A stretch of DNA of 64,000 bases from Egicoccus sp. AB-alg2 (GTDB lineage Bacteria; Actinomycetota; Nitriliruptoria; Nitriliruptorales; Nitriliruptoraceae), in NCBI RefSeq assembly GCF_041821065.1, contig NZ_JBGUAX010000004.1, positions 434,001 to 498,000 on the forward strand. The letters run 5' to 3'. The notes below the pieces were generated by a model, which saw nothing but the letters and a program-made list of their open reading frames with translations, ran no database searches and was not told the origin of the DNA. The translations under genes were made by a program, and so were the position numbers. This document shows positions 50,596 through 58,212 of this stretch, one piece after another. Every line of letters begins with the position of its first letter. Within the stretch, counting starts at the first letter, position 1.

Positions 50596-51741
50596 TCAGG
50601 ACCCGAGCGGGTCGACGCGGTGACGCTCGGCGGCCTTCAGCGGCTCGTCGCGGGGCGTGCGGCCGATGCCGGGACCCTGCGGGACGGCCACGTGGCCGTC
50701 TTGCAGGACGAAGGGTTCGGTGACGTCCTCGGCGAAGTAGCGATCCGAGGCCGACGTGTCGCCCGGCAGCTCGAACCCGGGCATGGCGGCGATCGCGACG
50801 TTCAGTGCCCGCCCGACCCCGGTCTCCAGCATGCCGCCGCACCAGACCGGTACCCCGCGGTCACGACACGCGTCGTGGACGCGCACCGACTCCAGCGGGC
50901 CGCCCACGCGGCCGGGCTTGACGTTGACGATCCGGCAGGCGCGCAGTTCGAGCGCCTCGACGGCCCGTGCGGCGTCGGTGACGGACTCGTCGAGGCACAC
51001 GGGCGTGCGCCAGCGGGCCGCGTGCCGGGCGTGCGCCAGCAGCCGGTCCGGGCCGAACGGCTGCTCGATCTGGACCAGTCCGAGCTCGTCGAGGCCGTCG
51101 AGTGCGGCCACGTCGGCGCGCGCATCCGGGTCGTAGCCCGCGTTGGCGTCGACCTGGAGCCGCAACGACGCGCCGAAGCGGCTGCGTAGCGCCTGCATCG
51201 GCTGGACGTCGGCACCCCGCGCCACCTTGGCCTTGATGCGCACGTAGCCGGCCTGCAGGTAGCCGGCGACCAGCTCGAGGAGCTCGGGCACCCCGCCGTC
51301 GGGGATCCCGACCGACACGCCGGCGGGCACGCGGTCGCGGGTGGCGCCGAGGTACGCCGCGAGGGGCCGGTCGGCGGCCCGCAACTGGGCGTCCAGTACG
51401 GCCGACTCCAACGCCGCCTTGGCCATCCGATGGCCCTTGATGCCGGCCAGGCGCAACCCGACGTCCTCGGCCCGCACCGACCGGCCAGGCGCGAGCAGGC
51501 GAGGCACCAGTTCGTCGGCCAGCACGTGCATCGCCCCGTCGGTGTACTCCTCGGAGTACACGGGCGACGCGGGGGTGACGCATTCGCCCCAGCCCTCGGC
51601 CTCGCGGCCGCGCACATGGACGAGCAGCGCGTCGCGGACGGTCTGCACGCCGAAGGAGGTGCGGAACGGCGTGACCAGCGGCAGACCGACCCGGACCAGG
51701 TCGATCCGCTCGACCGTCAACGGAGCCAGACGAGCGCTCAT
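50596..51741 (-). CDS. enolase-superfamily enzyme: N-succinylamino acid racemase / o-succinylbenzoate synthase-like
   Basis: A 381-residue MLE-subgroup protein. The catalytic Lys pair is KAK in YVRIKAKVARG; metal ligands are Asp in LQVDANAGY, Glu in LVQIEQPF and Asp in VCLDESV; the second Lys is in IVNVKPGRVGG. Length and ECVTPASPVYSEEYTDGAMHVL fit the NSAR/OSBS family. No other men genes are here. The upstream GNAT gene overlaps in an ATGA, and GNAT plus NSAR pairs are known for conversion of D-amino acids through N-succinyl derivatives, so NSAR is favoured. Confidence 0.83.
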   Translation of the reverse strand: MSARLAPLTVERIDLVRVGLPLVTPFRTSFGVQTVRDALLVHVRGREAEGWGECVTPASPVYSEEYTDGAMHVLADELVPRLLAPGRSVRAEDVGLRLAGIKGHRMAKAALESAVLDAQLRAADRPLAAYLGATRDRVPAGVSVGIPDGGVPELLELVAGYLQAGYVRIKAKVARGADVQPMQALRSRFGASLRLQVDANAGYDPDARADVAALDGLDELGLVQIEQPFGPDRLLAHARHAARWRTPVCLDESVTDAARAVEALELRACRIVNVKPGRVGGPLESVRVHDACRDRGVPVWCGGMLETGVGRALNVAIAAMPGFELPGDTSASDRYFAEDVTEPFVLQDGHVAVPQGPGIGRTPRDEPLKAAERHRVDPLGS

Positions 51742-52634
51742 CGGCGTTCCGCCAGTTCGCTGACGGCCCGGTCCATGGCCAGGACGTACCAGCCGTCGCG
51801 GGTGCAGCCGCCGACCCGCATGCCGTGCTGCAGCGCGTGGCCCAGGGTCGTACGCACGGCGGCGGCCCATGCGGTGGCGAGATCCGGGTCCTGCCGCCGG
51901 ATGGCCTCGATGTCGGCCGGCACCTGCACGAGTCGGCGCGGCGCGTCGGTGGGGGTGAGGTGCGGGGTGCCGTCGTCGTCGACGCGCAGCACGGCGGCCG
52001 CGCCGGCGCGTCGCATGGCGGTCACGTCCGGCTCCGCCGCGCGACCCGCGGCGGCGGCCAGGACCCGCGGCGCGAACAGGTCCCAGTCGACGACCAGTCG
52101 GTCGGTGGGCGTGCCGGCGTTGCGCGCGTCCTGCATGCGCCCGTACAGGTCCTCGCGGTACCCGACCACGCGGGCGCCGAGATGGACGAGGTTGAACACG
52201 GCGTTGCGGCGGACCAACGGATCGAACGTCCAACGCACCCGTACGAGGTCGCGTTGCAGGCACCAGGCCCGCTGGTGCCACTTGAGCGCCCGTCCCACCC
52301 CGCGTCCGGCCGCGCCGCCGAGGACGCCCGTGACGTGCGAGTGCAGGTAGGTGTCGCCGTCGTCGTCCCGGCCGAGGAAGGCCGCCGTCGCACCGACGAG
52401 CGTGTCGTCCCGCAGGGCGCCGGAGACCTGGGCGCCGGCGTGGGCGAGGGCGGTCAGCGCCTCGGGGGCGAGGATGGCGTCGGCCGGGCCCGTACGGCCC
52501 CAGACGTCGTCGAACAGGCGCGAGACGGCCGCCATGTCCCGGTGATCGTGCAGCGCGACGACCTGCACGCCGGCGAGATCGGCGGCGCCGGCGGCCGTCG
52601 CCAGGGCCTGCTCGATGCTGGACGGGTCGACCAA
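51738..52634 (-). CDS. GNAT-family acyltransferase paired with the NSAR-like enzyme
   Basis: A 298-residue protein resembling COG3375-type GNAT proteins: VSRLFDDVWGR, LVGATAAFLGRDDDGDTYLHSHVTGVLGGAAGRGVGRALKWHQRAWCLQRDLVRVRWTFDPLVRRNAVFNLVHLGARVVGYREDLYG. The R-G-V-G-R block is the acyl-CoA loop. It starts at TTG 52634, chosen because GAGGAGG lies six bases upstream. The ATGA overlap with the enolase gene suggests that it makes N-succinyl (or N-acyl) amino acids for that enzyme. Confidence 0.78.
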   Translation of the reverse strand: MVDPSSIEQALATAAGAADLAGVQVVALHDHRDMAAVSRLFDDVWGRTGPADAILAPEALTALAHAGAQVSGALRDDTLVGATAAFLGRDDDGDTYLHSHVTGVLGGAAGRGVGRALKWHQRAWCLQRDLVRVRWTFDPLVRRNAVFNLVHLGARVVGYREDLYGRMQDARNAGTPTDRLVVDWDLFAPRVLAAAAGRAAEPDVTAMRRAGAAAVLRVDDDGTPHLTPTDAPRRLVQVPADIEAIRRQDPDLATAWAAAVRTTLGHALQHGMRVGGCTRDGWYVLAMDRAVSELAERR

Positions 52635-52954
52635 CGTCGCCTCCTCGGGTGTGCGTCACCGTACTCCGCGTCGCCGCCGAGCTGCCGCGGCGGCCGAGGG
52701 CGCGGCCCCGCGCCGATCGCGGCCCGACCGCGCTCCGACGACGCACGGACCTGAAGATCCACGGAGCCAGTGCGTATTTTGACTAGTACTTCTTGACGGT
52801 GGCCGAATGGGCTACTTGGGTCATGGTCCGCGGCAGGTCCGGGTGTGGTTCGGGGCGCCGGCCGACATGGCCGGCCGGGGCACGGCCCGACCCCGGGCGT
52901 CTTCGGGAGGGAGGCCCGGTCCCGGACCAGACGGTCGCGCACACAGGAGAGAAC
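52635..52954. other. divergent promoter region before the secreted metalloprotease
   Basis: These 320 bp hold an AT-rich islet at 52775-52798 (TATTTTGACTAGTACTTCTT), very unlike the rest. Candidate -35 boxes TTGACT (52779-52784) and TTGACG (52793-52798) lie in it, with no clear -10. AGTACT in the islet is palindromic. The remaining bases before the protease start are GC-rich and show no gene. Confidence 0.45.
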
Positions 52955-55762
52955 ATGCGCACCAGATGGTTCAGCGGGGCCACGGCCCTCGCACTGGTGG
53001 CGACGGGCGTCTGGGTGGCGCCCGTCAGCGCCAGTCCCGATACCGGCGGCTCACCCGCCCACCAGTTCCTGACCGGACCGAACGAGGGCGCGCCCGAGGA
53101 CGTCGCGCTCGATTACCTGCGCCAGGAGGCCGGCACGCTCGGCCTGCAGGCCGCGGACGTGGCAGAACTGGACATCCGCTCCAGCTACGTCAGCCGGCAC
53201 ACCGGCGTCACGCACGTCAACGTCAACCAGCGCTATGCCGGGCTGGAGGTCTTCGGCGCGGACACGACCGTGAACGTGGCGGCCGACGGCAGCGTCGTCC
53301 ACGTCGGCGGCGCGTCCGTCAGCGGACTGCCGGCGGTGGGCGTCCGCGGCGTGTCCGCTCCGGACCTCGACCCCGTGGAGGCGGTCGAGGCCGCCGCCGA
53401 CGCCCTCGACCTGGCCGAGCCGGTCGGCCTCGAGCAACTGCCGGTCGCCCGGTCCGCGGACGCGGACGCGCTGGTGTCCGACGGCGGCATCTCCGAGCAG
53501 CCGATCCCGGCCACGCTCGGTTGGCAGCCCGTGGACGACGGGCTGCGCCTGGCCTGGCAGCTGGTGATCGACGACGCGTCGGACGTCCACCTGTGGAACG
53601 CCACCGTCGACGCGGAGACCGGTGAGCTCCTCGAGGTCGAGGACTGGACCTCGGACGGCAACGTCGACGACATCGCCGCCCGCATCGGCCGATCCGGGAC
53701 CGCGACCACCGCGACCGCCGCCTCCCCGGCCTCGGGGCCGATCCTCACGCCGAACCCGGTGATGGACGGGTCGAGCTACCGGGTGTACCCGCTGCCGCTG
53801 GAGAGCCCCAACGACGGGCCACGCGCACTCGTGGAGAACCCCGCCGACGCGGACGCCTCCCCGTTCGGCTGGCACGACGTCTCCGGGACCCCGGAGCCCG
53901 ACTTCACCATCACGCGGGGGAACAACACCAACACCTACGCCGACTGGAACAACAGCAACAGCCCGGACAACGCCGTGCTGACCGTGACCGTCGACGAACC
54001 ATCGTCCGCGGCCGGCTCGTACGGTGCCGTTGCGGCTTCGTTCGGGCCCGCGGTCCCCGGAGCCGGCATCACGGGCGACTTCGCGCTGGCCGACGACGGG
54101 TCCGGCATCCCGACGGAGGGGTGCGCGCCGCTGATCGACTTCCCCGCGGGCGCAATCGCCGTGATGGATCGCGGCAACTGCCCGTTCGTGGAGAAGGTCG
54201 CATTCGCCCAGGCCGCCGGCGCGGTCGGGGTCGTCGTGGCCAACAACGTGGCGGGCAATCCGATCGCCATGGGCGGCAGCGACCCGAGCATCAGCATCCC
54301 CTCGGTGATGGTCTCGCTCGCGGACGGCGACGCCATCAAGGCGGGGCTGCCCGCCACCGGCGGCATGGCCCTGCAGTCGATGCCCTCACAGCCGGACGGC
54401 GGACCGGACCTGAGCTTCGACTTCGAGCTCGACCTCACGGAGCACCCGCACGAGTACTGGGAGGCCGCGGTCACGAACCTGTTCTACTGGTGCAACGTCG
54501 CCCACGACGTGTTCTGGCACTACGGGTTCGACGAGCCGTCGGGCAACTTCCAGCACAACAACTACGGGCGCGGAGGCGTCGGGGGCGACGCCGTCAACTG
54601 CGAGGCGCAGGACGGCGGCGGCATGAACAACGCCAACTTCTCCACGCCGGCTGCCGACGGCGGCACACCGCGCATGCAGATGTATCTCTGGAACGCCCAG
54701 GAGCCGTTCCGTGATGGCGACCTCGAGGCGGGCATCGTCCTGCACGAGTACAGCCACGGCATCTCCAACCGGCTCACCGGCGGCCCGGGGATCAACTGCC
54801 TCGGCGGCGACCAGCGGATGGGCGAGGGCTGGAGCGACTACCACGGGATCGTGACGCTGATCGACCCCGCGCTCGACGACCCGGACGGACCGCGTGGCAT
54901 GGGCACCTATGCCCGTTGGCACGACGAGCCACCGCGCCAGGGGCCGGGCATCCGCCCCGCGCCCTACTCGCGTGACATGTTCATCCAGCCGTTCACGTAC
55001 GCCAGCGTCGGTGCCGGCGCCTGGCTCAACGGTGGCACGCTGGCGGCACCGCACGGCGTCGGTCACGGCTGGAACGCCATCCTGTGGGACATGACCTGGG
55101 ACCTGATCGACGTCCACGGGTTCAACCCGGACGTCTACGGGGACTGGTCGACCGGTGGGAACAACCTGTCGCAGCAGTTGGTCATGGACGGGCTGAAGTT
55201 CCAGGGCTGCAACCCGAACTTCGTGACCGGCCGTGACGCCATCCTCGCGGCGGAGACCGTGCTGACCGGGGGTGAGAACTACTGCACGCTGTGGGCATCG
55301 TTCGCGCGTCGTGGCCTCGGCTACAGCGCGTCGTCGGTGGACAACAGCCGCGCCGCGGCCGTCGAGGGCTTCGACACCCACCCCGACTGCATGCGGCCGT
55401 TCCTCGCGCCGGGCGGCGCGGTTGGCGAGCTGACCACGCGGACCGCGGGTGACGTCGTGCCGCTGCGCTTCGACCTCGGCAGCAACCAGGGGCTCGACGT
55501 GTTCGCCAGCAACTCGCCGTTCTCGCGTCAGGTCGACTGCGACACGCTCGCGGTCGTCAGCGAGGGCGAACACGTGACGCCGCGCGCGCGCCCGATCGCG
55601 ACGGAAGCACCGGGCGGCAGCGGCCTGACGGTCAACAACCGGGGTGTCTACACCTACCGGTGGCTGACCGACGCCGACTGGGCCGGCACCTGCCGGGAGC
55701 TGGTGCTGACGCTGGACGACGGCGTCCAGCACCGCGCGTTCTTCTCGTTCGTGTCGGACTGA
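52955..55762 (+). CDS. secreted M36 (fungalysin-type) zinc metalloprotease
   Basis: A 935-residue preproprotein. The ATG at 52955 (GGAGAGAAC upstream) gives a Sec signal (MRTRWFSGATALALVATGVW... PVSA|SPD). A pro-region with the FTP-type domain (SSYVSRHTGVTHVNVNQRYAGLEVFGADTTVNV) follows. A PA domain (APLIDFPAGAIAVMDRGNCPFVEKVAFAQAAGAVGVVVANN) is inserted in the catalytic region. The zinc site is H597-E598-x2-H601 in VLHEYSHGISNRLTGG, with E624 in GEGWSDY as third ligand. It would digest external protein; no C-terminal cell-wall anchor is visible. Confidence 0.92.
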   Translation: MRTRWFSGATALALVATGVWVAPVSASPDTGGSPAHQFLTGPNEGAPEDVALDYLRQEAGTLGLQAADVAELDIRSSYVSRHTGVTHVNVNQRYAGLEVFGADTTVNVAADGSVVHVGGASVSGLPAVGVRGVSAPDLDPVEAVEAAADALDLAEPVGLEQLPVARSADADALVSDGGISEQPIPATLGWQPVDDGLRLAWQLVIDDASDVHLWNATVDAETGELLEVEDWTSDGNVDDIAARIGRSGTATTATAASPASGPILTPNPVMDGSSYRVYPLPLESPNDGPRALVENPADADASPFGWHDVSGTPEPDFTITRGNNTNTYADWNNSNSPDNAVLTVTVDEPSSAAGSYGAVAASFGPAVPGAGITGDFALADDGSGIPTEGCAPLIDFPAGAIAVMDRGNCPFVEKVAFAQAAGAVGVVVANNVAGNPIAMGGSDPSISIPSVMVSLADGDAIKAGLPATGGMALQSMPSQPDGGPDLSFDFELDLTEHPHEYWEAAVTNLFYWCNVAHDVFWHYGFDEPSGNFQHNNYGRGGVGGDAVNCEAQDGGGMNNANFSTPAADGGTPRMQMYLWNAQEPFRDGDLEAGIVLHEYSHGISNRLTGGPGINCLGGDQRMGEGWSDYHGIVTLIDPALDDPDGPRGMGTYARWHDEPPRQGPGIRPAPYSRDMFIQPFTYASVGAGAWLNGGTLAAPHGVGHGWNAILWDMTWDLIDVHGFNPDVYGDWSTGGNNLSQQLVMDGLKFQGCNPNFVTGRDAILAAETVLTGGENYCTLWASFARRGLGYSASSVDNSRAAAVEGFDTHPDCMRPFLAPGGAVGELTTRTAGDVVPLRFDLGSNQGLDVFASNSPFSRQVDCDTLAVVSEGEHVTPRARPIATEAPGGSGLTVNNRGVYTYRWLTDADWAGTCRELVLTLDDGVQHRAFFSFVSD

Positions 55763-55778
55763 CCCGGGGGTGGTTCGG

Positions 55779-55808
55779 AGGGGGCGTCCCGTGATCGGGG
55801 CGCCCCCT
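55779..55808 (+). terminator. hairpin terminator of the metalloprotease gene
   Basis: AGGGGGCG-T-CCCG, TGAT loop, CGGG-G-CGCCCCCT forms a 13-pair stem with one T-G pair, 17 bp after the stop. No T-run follows. Confidence 0.7.
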
Positions 55809-55923
55809 GCCCGTGCCGGCGGCACGGGCCACGGCGAGCTCGCCGCGGCCCGCGACGCGAGCACGGACGTGGGCGACCGGCGAGCGCACCGCACGCGCAG
55901 CGCGCGGGAGTATTTGCGTTCCC

Positions 55924-55951
55924 GGTCGAGGGGCCGACACACTCCTCGACC
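55924..55951 (+). promoter_or_regulatory. inverted repeat touching the leu leader start codon
   Basis: GGTCGAGG (55924-55931) and CCTCGACC (55944-55951) are perfect complements separated by 12 nt. The right arm ends at the base before the leader ATG. As DNA it could be an operator; as RNA it would bury the initiation region. TATTTG at 55911-55916 is a possible -10 box. Confidence 0.5.
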
Positions 55952-56059
55952 ATGCGTGACGTGAGCAGCCCCGTTCTGGACCGGCTCGATGCCGGCCGTG
56001 GGCTGCAGCACGCGCTCGAGCTCCTGCTCGGGCTCATTGTCGTTCTGCTCATCCTTTGA
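55952..56059 (+). CDS. leucine-rich leader peptide upstream of leuA
   Basis: A 35-codon frame from ATG 55952 to TGA 56057-56059, 110 bp before leuA. It contains 11 leucines, and the last 12 residues read LLLGLIVVLLIL, of which 11 are branched-chain. It is in the right place for a leader that senses charged tRNA-Leu. A paired region follows at 56062-56100. No clear Shine-Dalgarno precedes the ATG; the inverted repeat occupies that position, so initiation may be leaderless or itself regulated. A tiny hydrophobic membrane peptide is the alternative. Confidence 0.68.
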   Translation: MRDVSSPVLDRLDAGRGLQHALELLLGLIVVLLIL

Positions 56060-56061
56060 TG

Positions 56062-56100
56062 CCGCGGCGCCGTTCCACCCCCTGACACACGGCGACGCGG
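56062..56100 (+). promoter_or_regulatory. hairpin after the leu leader peptide
   Basis: CCGCGGCGCCG (56062-56072) pairs with CGGCGACGCGG (56090-56100), 11 positions with one mismatch, around a 17-nt loop. It starts three bases after the leader stop. No T-run follows, so control might be by ribosome access or Rho instead of an intrinsic terminator. Confidence 0.5.
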
Positions 56101-56169
56101 AGGCACATCGAAGGGGATCCCGCACGAGGATCAGCCGCGAGACGCGGCGAGCAGAACAGGACAACTCCG

Positions 56170-57852
56170 ATGGGTCGCCCCACCGACATCCGTGAAGCAG
56201 GCGCCGTCGTCCCCGACGGCGTGACCATCTTCGACACGACCCTGCGCGACGGCGAGCAGTCGCCCGGCATCTCCCTCGACGCCCGCGAGAAGGTCGAGAT
56301 CGCCGAGCAACTCGCCCGGCTGCAGGTCGACGTCATCGAGGCCGGCTTCTCCGCCGCCTCACCCGGTGACTTCGACGCGGTCAAGGCCGTCGCCGAGATC
56401 GTCGGCAACGCCCCGCGCGCCGCGCAGGGGCCCGGCGGCTCCGAGGGCGAGACCGACCGGCGTGAACCGCCGGTGATCGCCGCGCTGGCCCGCGCCATAC
56501 CCGGTGACATCGAAGCCGCCGCCAAGTCGCTGGCGCCCGCCAAGCGCCACCGGATCCACACCTTCCTGTCGACCTCCGACATCCACCGCAAGTACATGCT
56601 GCAGGCGTCCGAGGACGAGATCCTGCAGCAGACCATCAAGGCGGTGGAGCTCGCGCGCACGTTCACCGACGACGTGGAGTTCAGCCCCCAGGACGCGACG
56701 CGCACCGACTTCGCGTTCCTGGTCGACATCGTCGCCGCGGCCGTCGAGGCCGGCGCGACGACGGTCAACATCCCGGACACGGTCGGCTACGCGCTGCCGC
56801 ACGACTTCGGTGGCTGGATCGCCGAGCTGCACCGCCGCATCCCCGACATCGGGGCCAAGGGCGTCGTCATCTCCGTGCACTGCCACAACGACCTCGGCCT
56901 GGCCGTGGCCAACTCCCTGGAGGCCGTGCGCAACGGTGCCCGCCAGATCGAGGTGGCCGTCAACGGGATCGGGGAGCGCGCGGGCAACTGCTCGCTCGAA
57001 GAGGTCGTGATGGCCATCCGCACGCGGGCGGACCTGCTGGGCGTCGACCACGGCCTCTACACGCCGGAGTTGACGCGCACCTCGAAGCTGGTGTCCAGCC
57101 TGACCGGCTACGGCGTGCAGAAGAACAAGGCGGTCGTCGGGGCGAACGCCTTCGCCCACGAGTCGGGCATCCACCAGCACGGTGTGCTGGCCGACCGGCT
57201 GACCTACGAGATCATGAAGAGCGAAGACGTCGGCGCGGACGGCTCGCAGATCGTGCTCGGCAAGCACTCCGGCCGGCACGCCTTCTTCAAGGCCGTCGAG
57301 GACCTCGGTTTCGAGCTCGACGACGCCGACGCACAGAACGCCTTCCGGCGCTTCAAGGACCTGGCGGATCGCAAGGGAATCGTCAGCTCCGAGGACGTCG
57401 CCGCGATCATCATCGACGAGACACACGTCCGGGCCGATGATGACTACGAACTCGTCTCCCTCGCCGTCACCGGCGGGACCGACGTCCAGCCCACGGCCGA
57501 GGTCTCGGTCCGGCTGGTCGGCGCCGACGTCGCGGCCGAGACCGGCCACGACGCCGGCGCGACGGTCACCGCGAAGGCGGGCGGGGACGGCATGGTCGAC
57601 GCAGCCTGCGGCGCGATCCGCCGCGCGGTCGGCCGGGACGGGGTCGCCCTGGTCTCGTTCCAGGTGGCGGCCGTCACCGGGGGCATCGACGCCCTCGGTG
57701 AGGTCACCGTCACGGTGGAAGTGGAGGACGGGCAGCGCTTCACCGGGCGCGGCGTCTCCACCGACATCGTCGAGGCGAGCGCGCGTGCCTACGTGGACGC
57801 GCTCAACCGCTCGCGTCGACTCGTCCACCGCAGCTCGGAGTTCCGGCCGTGA
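56170..57852 (+). CDS. leuA: 2-isopropylmalate synthase
   Basis: A 560-residue enzyme: TIFDTTLRDGEQSPGISLDAREKVEIAEQLARL (catalytic and metal region), EFSPQDATRTDFAFLVDIV, VHCHNDLGLAVANSLEAVRNGARQIEVAVNGIGERAGN (metal His pair) and a C-terminal LeuA dimer/allosteric domain (about residues 420-550) for leucine feedback. It condenses acetyl-CoA with 2-ketoisovalerate. The length and the GLYTPELTRTSKLVSSLTGYGVQKNKAVVGANAFAHESGIHQHG block are those of form-1 LeuA, not citramalate synthase. The ATG at 56170 follows CAGGA. Confidence 0.96.
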   Translation: MGRPTDIREAGAVVPDGVTIFDTTLRDGEQSPGISLDAREKVEIAEQLARLQVDVIEAGFSAASPGDFDAVKAVAEIVGNAPRAAQGPGGSEGETDRREPPVIAALARAIPGDIEAAAKSLAPAKRHRIHTFLSTSDIHRKYMLQASEDEILQQTIKAVELARTFTDDVEFSPQDATRTDFAFLVDIVAAAVEAGATTVNIPDTVGYALPHDFGGWIAELHRRIPDIGAKGVVISVHCHNDLGLAVANSLEAVRNGARQIEVAVNGIGERAGNCSLEEVVMAIRTRADLLGVDHGLYTPELTRTSKLVSSLTGYGVQKNKAVVGANAFAHESGIHQHGVLADRLTYEIMKSEDVGADGSQIVLGKHSGRHAFFKAVEDLGFELDDADAQNAFRRFKDLADRKGIVSSEDVAAIIIDETHVRADDDYELVSLAVTGGTDVQPTAEVSVRLVGADVAAETGHDAGATVTAKAGGDGMVDAACGAIRRAVGRDGVALVSFQVAAVTGGIDALGEVTVTVEVEDGQRFTGRGVSTDIVEASARAYVDALNRSRRLVHRSSEFRP

Positions 57853-57930
57853 TCCGGCCGCAGGAGCAGCCCGCGAACAACCAGGCAAGCCATCGGCCGT
57901 GAACGGCCCCGAATCTCGAAGGACCGCACC

Positions 57931-58122
57931 ATGAAGAACGTGATCCGCCTGAACGTCCCGCCGGACCACACGCCCGAGGACGAGGCGGCGCTGGTCGCCT
58001 CGGTGGCCGCGTCGTACACCGAGTCGACCGGCTCCGACGACGTCACCGTCGAGGTGAACCGCTCGGAAGAGGTCGACTACCGCGCCGTCGCCGCGGCGCA
58101 GTCGTCGCGCTGGGCCGGCTGA
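57931..58122 (+). CDS. uncharacterised 63-residue protein between leuA and leuC
   Basis: GAAGGA lies before the ATG. The sequence MKNVIRLNVPPDHTPEDEAA continues into LVASVAASYTESTGSDDVTVEVNRSEEVDYRAVAAAQ; it is soluble, slightly acidic, with a predicted beta-alpha-beta feel and no recognised motif. It has only two leucines, so it is not a leucine-sensing leader. It is bracketed by leuA and leuC on the same strand and may be a small accessory protein. I do not recognise it. Confidence 0.6.
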   Translation: MKNVIRLNVPPDHTPEDEAALVASVAASYTESTGSDDVTVEVNRSEEVDYRAVAAAQSSRWAG

Positions 58123-58133
58123 CACGGCCGCCA

Positions 58134-58172
58134 CGGCCGGGGCACGCATTCTGGCCCCGGCCGGCGCCGGCC
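58134..58172 (+). promoter_or_regulatory. overlapping alternative hairpins before leuC
   Basis: CGGCCGGGGC (58134-58143) pairs perfectly with GCCCCGGCCG (58154-58163) around a 10-nt loop. The overlapping segment GGCCGGCGCCGGCC (58159-58172) is itself a perfect 14-bp palindrome. The two structures share bases and cannot both form. Position: 12 nt after the 63-residue gene, 40 nt before leuC. Confidence 0.55.
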
Positions 58173-58212
58173 GTCACCCGGCGCGAATGCCGGCGTGGAG
58201 AAGAGGACACGG

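Noticed and set aside
54386-56164. 592-codon minus-strand frame opposite the metalloprotease, and over the leu leader
   Set aside because: The plus-strand zinc protease is intact, and the antisense product is biased sequence without a fold.
57931-58122. The 63-residue gene as a second leucine leader
   Set aside because: It contains only two leucine codons and no run of branched-chain codons.
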